Assembly: GCF_937958535.1 (NCBI RefSeq)
Contig: NZ_CALGNQ010000244.1
Span: forward strand, 1 to 43,722
Length of the DNA: 43,722 nucleotides
Direction: 5' to 3'
Source: an uncultured Georgenia sp.
GTDB lineage: Bacteria; Actinomycetota; Actinomycetes; Actinomycetales; Actinomycetaceae
Shown here: piece after piece, positions 14,578 through 21,276 of the stretch
Numbering within the stretch: the first letter of the stretch is position 1
Layout: every line of letters begins with the position of its first letter
The notes under the pieces: generated by a model
Told to the model about the DNA's origin: nothing
The model's input: the letters and a program-made list of their open reading frames with translations, nothing else
The model's database searches: none
Position numbers and translations under genes: made by a program

Positions 14578-15600
14578 GTGCGGGACCTGACGACGTTGCC
14601 CAAGACCCACCTGCATCTCCACTTCACCGGCTCGATGCGGCCGCAGACGCTGGCCGAGCTCGCCGAGGAGGCGGGTATCCGGCTGCCACCGGCACTGCTC
14701 GACGGCGTGGCGCTGCGCGTGCCGGCGAGCGAGCGCGGCTGGTTCCGCTTCCAGCGCCTCTACGACGCCGCCCGCGCCGTCGTCCGCTCCGAGCACGCGA
14801 TGCGGCGGATCGTGCGGGAGGCGGCCGAGGACGACGCCGCGGAGGGCTCACGCCGGCTGGAGATCCAGGTGGATCCGACGTCCTACGCGCCGCACGTCGG
14901 TGGGCTCACCCCGGCCCTGGAGATCGTCCTGGACGAGGCCCGGGCGGCGAGCCGGGACGTCGGCATCGAGATCGGGGTGGTCGTCGCCGCCTCCCGCACC
15001 CGCCACCCGCTCGACGCCCGCACCCTGGCCCGCCTGGCGGTGCGGCACATGGACGACGGGGTCATCGGCTTCGGGTTGAGCAACGACGAGCGGCGCGGTG
15101 ACACCAGCGAGTTCGCCGCCGCCTTCTCCATCGCCCGGCGGGCCGGGCTGGCGAGCCTGCCGCACGGCGGGGAGCTGCTCGGACCCGACCACATCCGCGA
15201 CGTCCTGGCCCACCTCGGCCCCACCCGGCTGGGCCACGGGGTGCGTCTCGCCGAGGACCTGCCACTCCTGGAGAAGGTCAACGAGGCCGGGATCGCACTG
15301 GAGCTGGCGCCGGCGAGCAACGTGGCGCTGGGCGTCTACCCGACACCCGCGGACGTCCCGCTGCGCACCCTGTTCGAGGCGGGCGCCCAGATCGCGCTCA
15401 GCGCCGACGACCCGCTGCTCTTCGTCTCCCGGCTCAACGACCAGTACCGCATCGCCCGGGAGGACCACGGCATGGACGACGCCGAGCTGGCCGAGCTGGC
15501 CCGCGGCTCGGTGCGTGCGAGCCTGGCCTCCGCGGACAGCAAGCGGCGCTGGCTGGCCGAGATCGACGCCTGGCTGGCGACCCCGCCGCCCTCCGCCTGA
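14578..15600 (+). CDS. add: Adenosine-deaminase-family amidohydrolase
   Basis: Metal-dependent purine deaminase family member of 340 residues. The metal-binding H-x-H is His13/His15 (KTHLHLHFTG). Other family signatures are present in variant form: LPHGGELLGP instead of HAGE, LGHGVRLAED (general-acid/base His), LAPASNVALGVYPT, and LSADDPLLF in place of NTDDP. The start is GTG 14578 (MRDLTTLPKT). Streptomyces has an adenosine-deaminase gene between murB and aspC, so the gene belongs to the ancestral locus. Adenosine is the most likely substrate. Adenine or a 6-aminofutalosine compound is possible, but the classical menaquinone genes in this window argue against the latter. Confidence 0.8.
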   Translation: MRDLTTLPKTHLHLHFTGSMRPQTLAELAEEAGIRLPPALLDGVALRVPASERGWFRFQRLYDAARAVVRSEHAMRRIVREAAEDDAAEGSRRLEIQVDPTSYAPHVGGLTPALEIVLDEARAASRDVGIEIGVVVAASRTRHPLDARTLARLAVRHMDDGVIGFGLSNDERRGDTSEFAAAFSIARRAGLASLPHGGELLGPDHIRDVLAHLGPTRLGHGVRLAEDLPLLEKVNEAGIALELAPASNVALGVYPTPADVPLRTLFEAGAQIALSADDPLLFVSRLNDQYRIAREDHGMDDAELAELARGSVRASLASADSKRRWLAEIDAWLATPPPSA

Positions 15601-15603
15601 GCG

Positions 15604-16761
15604 CTACAGCGTGAGGCCGACGAGGACGGGCTCGGGCACGAGCTCGATCCCGAACCGGTCGCGCACGCCGTCGCGGACCTCGCGGGCGAGGGCGAGGACG
15701 TCCGCGGCCGAGGCCTGCCCGCGGTTGGTCAGCGCGAGCACGTGCTTGCTCGACAGCGCGGCCCGCTGCGGGTGGCCGTGGCCCCGATCGAACCCGGCGC
15801 GCGAGATGAGCCAGGCGGCGGAGGTCTTGACCAGGCCGGGGACGGTGGGCGGGGTGGCGCCGAAGGAGGGCCGGGAGCGGTCCTCGACCGGGAAGCGGGG
15901 GGCGTCGGGAGGCAGCAGCGCGTCGGCCCGCTCGGCGGTGAGCACCGGGTTGGTGAAGAAGGAACCGGCGGACCAGGTGTCGTGGTCGGCGGCGTCGAGC
16001 ACCATGCCCTTGCCGCGGCGCAGCTCGAGCACGGCCTCCCGGACCCGGGCGGCCGGCACCCGGTCCCCGAGGTCGACGTCGAGGGTGCGGGCGAGCTCGG
16101 CGTAGCGCACCGGTGCGGAGGTGGAGCCCAGCGCGAGCTGGAAACCCACCTCGAGGACGACATAGCGCCCGGTCGGCCCCCAGGTGCGCCCGCCGCCGGC
16201 CTGCGGGTCGCTGAGCGAGCGTTTGAGCACGCTCGTGCGGTAGCCCAGGCCGAGCTCGCTGACGACGAGCTCACGGGTGCGCTGCTGGAGGCGGTCGTAG
16301 ACGCGCACGGTCTCCAGGGTCTCGGCGACCTCCTGGCCGTAGGCGCCCACGTTCTGCACCGGGGTGGCGCCGGTCGAACCGGGGATGCCGGAGAGCGCCT
16401 CGATGCCGCGCCAGCCCTCGGCGACGGCGGTGGCCACCACCTCGTCCCACGGCTGGCCGGCAGGGACGGCGACGAACGCGCCGGCGCAGGCGTAGCGTTC
16501 CCGGCGCTCCACCCCGCGCCGCCGGTCGCGCACCACGACACCCGGGAAGCCCTCGTCGGCGGCCAGGAGGTTGGACCCGCCCCCGAGGACGAGCAGCGGG
16601 GTGCCCGACTCGTCGGCCTCCCGGACGGCGGCGACGAGCTCGGCCTCGGTCTCGGCGTCGACGACACGGTCGACCGGTCCCCCCACCCGCAGGGTGGTGA
16701 GGTCGGCGAGGGTGGTCGTCCCGGTCGGGGTCGGTCGGTCGGCTCGGGAGGTGGAAGTCAC
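15604..16761 (-). CDS. murB: UDP-N-acetylenolpyruvoylglucosamine reductase
   Basis: FAD and NADPH-dependent enzyme that makes UDP-MurNAc, the second committed step of peptidoglycan synthesis. The 385-residue product has TTLRVGGPVDRVV at the N-terminus, the FAD-binding VLGGGSNLL near residue 60, GIPGSTGATPVQNVGAYGQE near 130, and SAGSFFTNPVL with the catalytic Ser. It is the longer type I form. The start GTG 16761 has TAGATT 6 nt upstream and no Shine-Dalgarno, suggesting a leaderless transcript. It lies 41 bp downstream of the MaoC pair and ends 3 bp from the end of the convergent deaminase gene. Confidence 0.95.
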   Translation of the reverse strand: MTSTSRADRPTPTGTTTLADLTTLRVGGPVDRVVDAETEAELVAAVREADESGTPLLVLGGGSNLLAADEGFPGVVVRDRRRGVERRERYACAGAFVAVPAGQPWDEVVATAVAEGWRGIEALSGIPGSTGATPVQNVGAYGQEVAETLETVRVYDRLQQRTRELVVSELGLGYRTSVLKRSLSDPQAGGGRTWGPTGRYVVLEVGFQLALGSTSAPVRYAELARTLDVDLGDRVPAARVREAVLELRRGKGMVLDAADHDTWSAGSFFTNPVLTAERADALLPPDAPRFPVEDRSRPSFGATPPTVPGLVKTSAAWLISRAGFDRGHGHPQRAALSSKHVLALTNRGQASAADVLALAREVRDGVRDRFGIELVPEPVLVGLTL

Positions 16762-16767
16762 CCGCCC

Positions 16768-16773
16768 AATCTA
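16768..16773 (-). promoter_or_regulatory. Candidate -10 element for leaderless murB transcript
   Basis: TAGATT on the minus strand is followed by 6 nt and then the GTG start of murB. It would give murB its own promoter in addition to read-through from rpmG and the MaoC genes. Confidence 0.45.
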
Positions 16774-16802
16774 CGCCCGGCCCGCGGCCGTGGGCGGGTC
16801 GC

Positions 16803-17216
16803 TCAGTGCCGCCGGACGACGGCCTGGGCCTTGGCGAGCACCGTGACCCCCGCGGCGCGGGCGGTGAGGTCGACCCGCACGGTGCCGGCCTCGGCGTCCA
16901 GCGCCCCCACCCGGCCGGTGACCTCGAGCTCGACCTCGCCCGGGTCGGGCACGAGGATCGGGCGGGTGAACCGGGTGCCGTAGTCGACGACGGCGCCGGG
17001 GTCCCCCGCCCAGTCGGCGACGGCCGACGCCGCCAGCCCCATGGTGAGCATGCCGTGGGCGATGACGCCGTCGAGGCCGACCTCGCGGGCGAAGCGCTCG
17101 TTCCAGTGGATCGGGTTGAAGTCCCCGGAGGCGCCCGCGTAGCGCACGAGCAGTGCGCGGTCGAGGGTGTAGGTCCGGGTGAACAGCTCCTGGCCGACGG
17201 TGAGCTCGGCGGTCAT
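16803..17216 (-). CDS. hadB: MaoC-type (R)-hydratase, HadB-like subunit
   Basis: Single hot-dog domain hydratase/dehydratase of 137 residues. It carries the hydratase-2 motif YAGASGDFNPIHWNERFA with catalytic Asp32 and His37, followed by GVIAHGMLTMG. In mycobacteria the homologous HadB pairs with HadA or HadC to dehydrate 3-hydroxyacyl-ACP in FAS-II. The start ATG overlaps the stop of the upstream MaoC gene (ATGA), so the two are translationally coupled and probably form a heterodimer. The substrate in this organism is unknown; mycolic acids are not implied by this locus. Confidence 0.85.
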   Translation of the reverse strand: MTAELTVGQELFTRTYTLDRALLVRYAGASGDFNPIHWNERFAREVGLDGVIAHGMLTMGLAASAVADWAGDPGAVVDYGTRFTRPILVPDPGEVELEVTGRVGALDAEAGTVRVDLTARAAGVTVLAKAQAVVRRH

Positions 17217-17686
17217 CGTCCCTCCCCCCGCACGGCGAGGGTGGAGCGCACGGTCGCGACCGGGGCGCCGTCCTCGTCGGCGATCTCGGCCCGGGTGGTC
17301 ACCATGGCGATGCCGGCCCGCTCGGTGATGGAGTCGACGTGGACGGTGGTGCGCAGGCGGTCCCCGGCGACGATCGGGCGGTGGTGGGTGAAGCGCTGTT
17401 CGGCGTGGACGACCCGGGAGAAGTCGATCCCCGACTCCGGGTCGGCGATGTAGCTCCGCTCGGCCCGCTGGGCGACGACGACGGCGAACGTGGGCGGGGC
17501 GACGACGTCGTCGTACCCGAGTGCCCGGGCGGCGTCGGGGTCGGTGTGGGCGGGGTGCTGCGCGCCGGTGGCGGCGGCCATCTCGGCGATCTTCGCGGCG
17601 GAGACGCGGTAGGTCTCCGCCGGGGCATAGGAGCGCCCCACGAGCGTCGGGTTGACGCTGGTGGGGCGGGTCGAACTGTCGGTCAC
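17213..17686 (-). CDS. hadA: MaoC-like protein, HadA-like subunit
   Basis: Hot-dog protein of 157 residues whose region aligned with the hydratase motif reads AAATGAQHPAHTDPDAARALG, then DDVVAPPTFAVVV. It lacks the Asp/His pair of an active subunit. This matches HadA-type partners, which shape the substrate channel while HadB supplies catalysis. The GTG start (17686) is 19 bp after the rpmG stop. Order rpmG-hadA-hadB is the same as in mycobacteria and Streptomyces. Confidence 0.82.
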   Translation of the reverse strand: MTDSSTRPTSVNPTLVGRSYAPAETYRVSAAKIAEMAAATGAQHPAHTDPDAARALGYDDVVAPPTFAVVVAQRAERSYIADPESGIDFSRVVHAEQRFTHHRPIVAGDRLRTTVHVDSITERAGIAMVTTRAEIADEDGAPVATVRSTLAVRGEGR

Positions 17687-17705
17687 GCGGTCAGCGGGAG
17701 GCGGG

Positions 17706-17876
17706 TCAGCGGGTCTCGCGGTGCACCGTGTGGGCGTTGCAGCGCGGGCAGTGCTTCTTCATCTCCAGCCGGTCGGGGTTGTTCCGCCGGTTCTTGTTGG
17801 TGATGTAGTTGCGCTCCTTGCACTGCTCGCAGGCGAGCGTGATCTTGGGGCGGACGTCGCTGGACTTGCTGGCCAC
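17706..17876 (-). CDS. rpmG: Ribosomal protein L33
   Basis: 50S ribosomal protein of 56 residues, zinc-binding (C+) form with Cys16, Cys19, Cys43 and Cys46. The start is GTG 17876 (MASKSSDVRP), with AGGAAA upstream; an ATG 6 codons earlier gives an atypical N-terminus. Zinc-containing L33 is usually the version made when zinc is sufficient. The gene follows tRNA-Thr and tRNA-Met and leads the MaoC pair. Confidence 0.95.
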   Translation of the reverse strand: MASKSSDVRPKITLACEQCKERNYITNKNRRNNPDRLEMKKHCPRCNAHTVHRETR

Positions 17877-17897
17877 GTGTTTCCTCGCGTTCATCGG

Positions 17898-17917
17898 GGC
17901 TCCGGGGCCCCGGAGCC
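17898..17917 (-). terminator. 20-bp perfect palindrome between tRNA-Met and rpmG
   Basis: The sequence 17898-17917 is a perfect 20-bp palindrome able to form an 8-bp GC hairpin with a small loop, 12 bp after tRNA-Met on the same strand. It could end the tRNA transcript or act in 3' processing. There is no T tract. Confidence 0.45.
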
Positions 17918-17929
17918 GTGTCGTGCTAG

Positions 17930-18003
17930 TAGCGGGGGCGGGACTCGAACCCGCGACACCACGATTATGAGCCGTGTGCTCTAACCACCTGAGCTACCCC
18001 GCC
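17930..18003 (-). tRNA. tRNA-Met, elongator type (anticodon CAT)
   Basis: A 74-nt cloverleaf: acceptor GGCGGGG with CCCCGCT and discriminator A, D arm GCTC/GAGC, anticodon loop CTCATAA, T arm GCGGG/CCCGC. The anticodon stem lacks the three consecutive G-C pairs of initiator tRNA, and the first pair is G-U rather than the initiator's mismatch, so it is read as elongator. The 3' CCA is not encoded. It sits between tRNA-Thr and rpmG. Confidence 0.95.
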
Positions 18004-18063
18004 ACGATCTTCGCCATGGCCGGCACGCCATAGTAAGTGACGCACGACGCGGACGTCGATCTG

Positions 18064-18136
18064 AGCCCCGAAAGGGAATCGAACCCTTGACCTTCTCCTT
18101 ACCATGGAGACGCTCTGCCGACTGAGCTATCGGGGC
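18064..18136 (-). tRNA. tRNA-Thr (anticodon GGT)
   Basis: A 73-nt cloverleaf: acceptor GCCCCGA with TCGGGGC and discriminator T, anticodon stem TCTCC/GGAGA with loop ATGGTAA, T arm with GTTCGATTC. The 3' CCA is not encoded. It is upstream of tRNA-Met, the conserved pair before rpmG. A TAACCT element at 18152-18147 could be its -10. Confidence 0.96.
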
Positions 18137-18197
18137 AGCGCTGATGAGGTTACATGGTCCATGCCCCTGGGACGAAATCGGCCGGACGTGCGCTTCG

Positions 18198-19547
18198 TCA
18201 CGCTCGCCACTCCGGGAGGTCCTGCCCCAGGGGGCGGGCGGGCAGGTCGGCGTCGACGACGACGCCGGGGACGGTGAGCGGGGGGCGCAGCCGGCGGGCC
18301 GGTCCCCAGCCGGTGTGCTCGAGGCCGGGGGCGAGGTCGGCCTCGTCCTCGGGGGCGAGGTCGTCGGTCGGGCGGGGGTCGGCCGGCCCGAGCGCCAGGG
18401 CGGTGCGGGCCAGGGAGAGGCGGGCGTGGCGGGTGCGGCCGGTGCGGAGCCGTTCGGCGACGGCGTCGACCGCGGCCGCGGCGAGGAGCCAGCCGGTGGC
18501 GTGGTCGAGCGCCTGGACGGGCAGCGGCGTGGGCCGGTCGCGCCCGAGGAGCCGCATGCCCTCCGCGGCGATGCCGGTGCTCATCTGCACCAGGCTGTCG
18601 AAGCCGCGGCGGCCCGCCCAGGGGCCGGTGTGCCCGTAGGCGGACAGGCTCACCTCGAGGAGCCCGGGCCGCAGTCCGGCCCGTGCCGCGGTGCCGTAGC
18701 CCAGGCCGTCGAGGGCGCCGGGTCGCAGCCCGTGGACGAGGAGGTCGGCGCCGGCGAGCAGGCGCTCGAAGGAGGCCCTGCCCTCGGCGGAGCGCAGGTC
18801 CAGGCGGGTGGAGCGCTTGCCGGCCATGACGTCGGGGGTGATCGCCGGCTCGTCCCAGTCCGGCGGGTCGACCCGCAGCACCTCGGCGCCGAGCAGGGCG
18901 AGGTAGCGGGTGGCGACCGGGCCGGCGAGCACCCGGGTGAGGTCGAGGACCCGCAGTCCGGCCAGCGGTCGGCCGGGCGGACCGGAGAGGGTGAGCGCGC
19001 CGCCCGGGGCGCCGTCGGACCAGGCGACGAGCGGCTCGGCGGCGACGGCACGGCCCTGCTCGTGGCGGGACCACTCCTGCGGGGTGCGCAGGGCCGCGGC
19101 ACAGCCCCCGGCGGCGTGGACGGCGGCCTCGAGCTCCTCGGCCGGGTGGCGGGCGACGGCGGCGGCGACCTCCTCCCGCGCGGCGGACACGCCGAGGACG
19201 CGCAGCGCGGCCTGCCGGTGGGCGGGGGCGTTGGTGTGCAGCCGCACCCACCCGTCGGCGGCGCGGTAGTCGCCGGCCAACGGGTCCCACGCCGGCGGGG
19301 GCTGCCAGCCCTGGGGCCGCAGGGAGGAGCCGAACCACAGCGAGGCGAGGCGGCGGTCGACGAGGACGGCATCGGGCCGGTCGTGCCCGAGAGCGGCGAG
19401 GAGCTTGCGGGTGGCGAGCGCGGCGGCCGCGACCGACGCCACCGCCAGCTCGGTGACGGGGTAGACCGAGGGCAGGGAGCCCCGTCCGAGGACACGCAGC
19501 GGCACCGCGGGCGACCCGAGGACCCGTCCGAGGAGCGTCGACTGCAC
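18198..19547 (-). CDS. CaiB/BaiF-family (family III) CoA-transferase-like protein
   Basis: Probable formyl-CoA-transferase-type enzyme moving CoA between carboxylic acids, about 449 residues. The central part is the clearest: GLRVLDLTRVLAGPVATRYLA, then LGAEVLRVDPPD, RSTRLDLRSAEGR, ADLLVHGLRPGAL and GRRGFDSLVQMSTGIA. The last contains the Asp near the expected catalytic position. The N-terminal half (VDRRLASLWFGSSLR) looks like the degenerate half of actinobacterial two-part homologues. I placed the start at GTG 19547 (MQSTLLGRVLG). An open frame continues to GTG 19610, one base after tRNA-Tyr, but that stretch holds a perfect hairpin and is more likely the tRNA trailer. Substrate unknown. 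Confidence 0.7.
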   Translation of the reverse strand: MQSTLLGRVLGSPAVPLRVLGRGSLPSVYPVTELAVASVAAAALATRKLLAALGHDRPDAVLVDRRLASLWFGSSLRPQGWQPPPAWDPLAGDYRAADGWVRLHTNAPAHRQAALRVLGVSAAREEVAAAVARHPAEELEAAVHAAGGCAAALRTPQEWSRHEQGRAVAAEPLVAWSDGAPGGALTLSGPPGRPLAGLRVLDLTRVLAGPVATRYLALLGAEVLRVDPPDWDEPAITPDVMAGKRSTRLDLRSAEGRASFERLLAGADLLVHGLRPGALDGLGYGTAARAGLRPGLLEVSLSAYGHTGPWAGRRGFDSLVQMSTGIAAEGMRLLGRDRPTPLPVQALDHATGWLLAAAAVDAVAERLRTGRTRHARLSLARTALALGPADPRPTDDLAPEDEADLAPGLEHTGWGPARRLRPPLTVPGVVVDADLPARPLGQDLPEWRA

Positions 19548-19574
19548 CGTCGCGTCCGAGTCCCGAGACGCAGC

Positions 19575-19601
19575 AGCCCGGACCCTCTCCGGGTCCGGGC
19601 T
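19575..19601 (-). terminator. Perfect 11-bp hairpin after tRNA-Tyr
   Basis: Arms 19575-19585 and 19591-19601 are exact reverse complements with a 5-nt loop, starting 11 nt after the tRNA 3' end. It probably ends or attenuates the tRNA-Tyr transcript before the CoA-transferase gene. Confidence 0.6.
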
Positions 19602-19611
19602 GTCACTCACG

Positions 19612-19693
19612 TGGCGGGTGCAGGATTCGAACCTGCGAAGCATTCCGCGGCTGATTTACAGTCAGCTCCCTTTGGCCACTCGGGCAACCCGCC
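19612..19693 (-). tRNA. tRNA-Tyr (anticodon GTA)
   Basis: An 82-nt class II tRNA: acceptor GGCGGGT with ACCCGCC and discriminator A, anticodon arm CTGAC TGTAAA TCAG containing GTA, a long variable arm, and a T arm with GTTCGAATC. The 3' CCA is not encoded. TATTCT at 19723-19718 is a plausible -10 about 25 nt upstream. Confidence 0.96.
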
Positions 19694-19794
19694 TTGGTCC
19701 GTGCAGGACCGAGTGGAAGAATAGCAAGCCGCGGCGAGTGCTCCTAACCGGGCCCCCGCGTGATCCCGCTCGCACCACCCCGAGGAGACCGACG

Positions 19795-20295
19795 ATGGCC
19801 GCCGACTCGTCCTTCGACGTCGTGAGCAAGATCGACCGGCAGGAGGTGGACAACGCCGTCAACCAAGCCGCCAAGGAGATCTCGCAGCGCTACGACTTCA
19901 AGGGCGTGGGCGCCTCCGTCGCGTGGAGCGGGCAGGACGCCATCGTCATCACCGCCAACTCCCCCGAGCGGGTGCTGGCCGCCCTCGACGTGCTGCAGTC
20001 CAAGCTCATCCGGCGTGGCGTGTCTCTCAAGGCCCTCGACACCGGCGACAACGAGCCGAAGCAGTCGGGCAAGGAGTTCCGTCTGGTCGCTGCGCTGAAG
20101 GAGGGGCTGAGCTCGGAGAACGCCAAGACGATCACCAAGCTCATCCGCGACGAGGGCCCCAAGGGGGTCAAGACCCAGATCACCGGGGACGAGGTGCGTG
20201 TGTCGAGCAAGAAGCGGGACGACCTCCAGGCCGTCATCGCCCTGCTCAAGGGCGCCGACATCGACGCCGCGCTCCAGTTCGTCAACTACCGCTGA
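19795..20295 (+). CDS. yajQ: YajQ-family nucleotide-binding protein
   Basis: UPF0234 protein of 166 residues with two ferredoxin-like domains. It starts MAADSSFDVVSKIDRQEVDN, continues EISQRYDFKGVGAS and ends QFVNYR, all near-invariant in the family. Some proteobacterial members bind cyclic di-GMP; the role in actinobacteria is not established. The ATG 19795 has CGAGGAG upstream; the frame extending back through the antisense of tRNA-Tyr is not coding. It stands alone on the plus strand, converging with htpX. Confidence 0.93.
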   Translation: MAADSSFDVVSKIDRQEVDNAVNQAAKEISQRYDFKGVGASVAWSGQDAIVITANSPERVLAALDVLQSKLIRRGVSLKALDTGDNEPKQSGKEFRLVAALKEGLSSENAKTITKLIRDEGPKGVKTQITGDEVRVSSKKRDDLQAVIALLKGADIDAALQFVNYR

Positions 20296-20362
20296 GCCGC
20301 CCGCCCGCCGCTCAGGCTGCCCGCCGGAGCCGGCTCGCACCGGCCACCGGGGAGCCGACCTG

Positions 20363-20389
20363 GGCGGGCGCCAGGGCCCGCCGGCGGGC
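20363..20389. terminator. GC-rich inverted repeats between yajQ and htpX
   Basis: A 7-bp stem (20363-20369 with 20376-20382, 6-nt loop) overlaps a 14-bp palindrome (20376-20389) in the 103 bp between convergent yajQ and htpX. A bidirectional terminator is plausible from position; no T tract is present. Confidence 0.4.
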
Positions 20390-20398
20390 TCGGGCCGG

Positions 20399-21274
20399 TC
20401 AGGGGCGGTAGCCGGCCATCCGTTCGAGGCGGGCGATGCGCTCGCCCATCGGCGGGTGGGTGGAGAAGAGCCGCGACACGCCCCCGCCCCGGAAGGGGTT
20501 GGCGATCATCATGTGCGAGACGTCCTCCAGCCGCGGTTCGGGCCGCAGCGGGGCGGCCGCCGTCCCGCGCTCGAGCTTCGCCAGCGCCGAGGCGAGGGCC
20601 ATCGGGTCCCCGGTGAGGTGGGCCCCGTCCTCGTCGGCGTCGAACTCCCGGGTGCGGGAGATCGCGAGCTGGATGAGCGAAGCCGCGATGGGCGCGAGGA
20701 GGGCGGTGGCGATCATCGCCAGCGGGTTGCCACCGCGGTCGCGCCCACCGCCGAAGAACAGGAGGAACTGCGCCGCGGAGGTGATGAGCCCGGCGATGGC
20801 GGCGGCGACGGACGAGGTGAGGATGTCGCGGTTGTACACGTGCATGAGCTCGTGGCCCAGGACGCCGCGCAGCTCCCGCTCGTCGAGGATCTGCAGGAGG
20901 CCGGTGGTGCAGCACACCGCGGCGTTGCGCGGGTTGCGCCCGGTGGCGAAGGCGTTGGGCTGGGCCGTGGGCGAGATGTACAGCCGCGGCATGGGTTGAC
21001 GCGCCCGGGTGGAGAGCTCACGCACGATGCGGTACATCGTCGGGGCCTCCGCCTCGGACACGGGGCGTGCCCCCATGGCGCGGATCGCGATCTTGTCCGA
21101 GTTCCAGTAGCTGTAGAACGTCGTGCCGAGGCCGATGAGCGCGAAGAGCCAGATGAAGCCGCCCGAGCCGGTGCCGTTGGCGACGAGGGCGCCGATGCCC
21201 AGGAGCACCGCCCACATGACGCCGAACAGCGCGGCGGTCTTGACTCCGTTCAGGTGCCGTCGACCGCCGTTCAT
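20399..21274 (-). CDS. htpX: Membrane zinc metalloprotease HtpX
   Basis: M48-family membrane protease for quality control of membrane proteins, 291 residues. Two transmembrane helices lie near residues 12-32 and 38-56, the zinc motif is His141-Glu142-x-x-His145 (GHELMHVYNRD), and a further hydrophobic pair (about 155-200) is followed by the third-ligand Glu region EFDADEDGAHLTGDP. The C-terminal LFSTHPPMGERIARL is typical. It starts 2 bp after the end of the ferredoxin reductase gene, so the two are coupled. In M. tuberculosis htpX also lies near a polyprenyl synthase and menJ. Confidence 0.95.
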   Translation of the reverse strand: MNGGRRHLNGVKTAALFGVMWAVLLGIGALVANGTGSGGFIWLFALIGLGTTFYSYWNSDKIAIRAMGARPVSEAEAPTMYRIVRELSTRARQPMPRLYISPTAQPNAFATGRNPRNAAVCCTTGLLQILDERELRGVLGHELMHVYNRDILTSSVAAAIAGLITSAAQFLLFFGGGRDRGGNPLAMIATALLAPIAASLIQLAISRTREFDADEDGAHLTGDPMALASALAKLERGTAAAPLRPEPRLEDVSHMMIANPFRGGGVSRLFSTHPPMGERIARLERMAGYRP

Positions 21275-21276
21275 CC

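Noticed and set aside
17898..17917. The 20-bp palindrome considered as an operator for rpmG, for example zinc control by Zur.
   Set aside because: It is purely GC and unlike the AT-rich Zur-type operators I know; the zinc-binding L33 made here is normally not the repressed copy. A hairpin after tRNA-Met is simpler.
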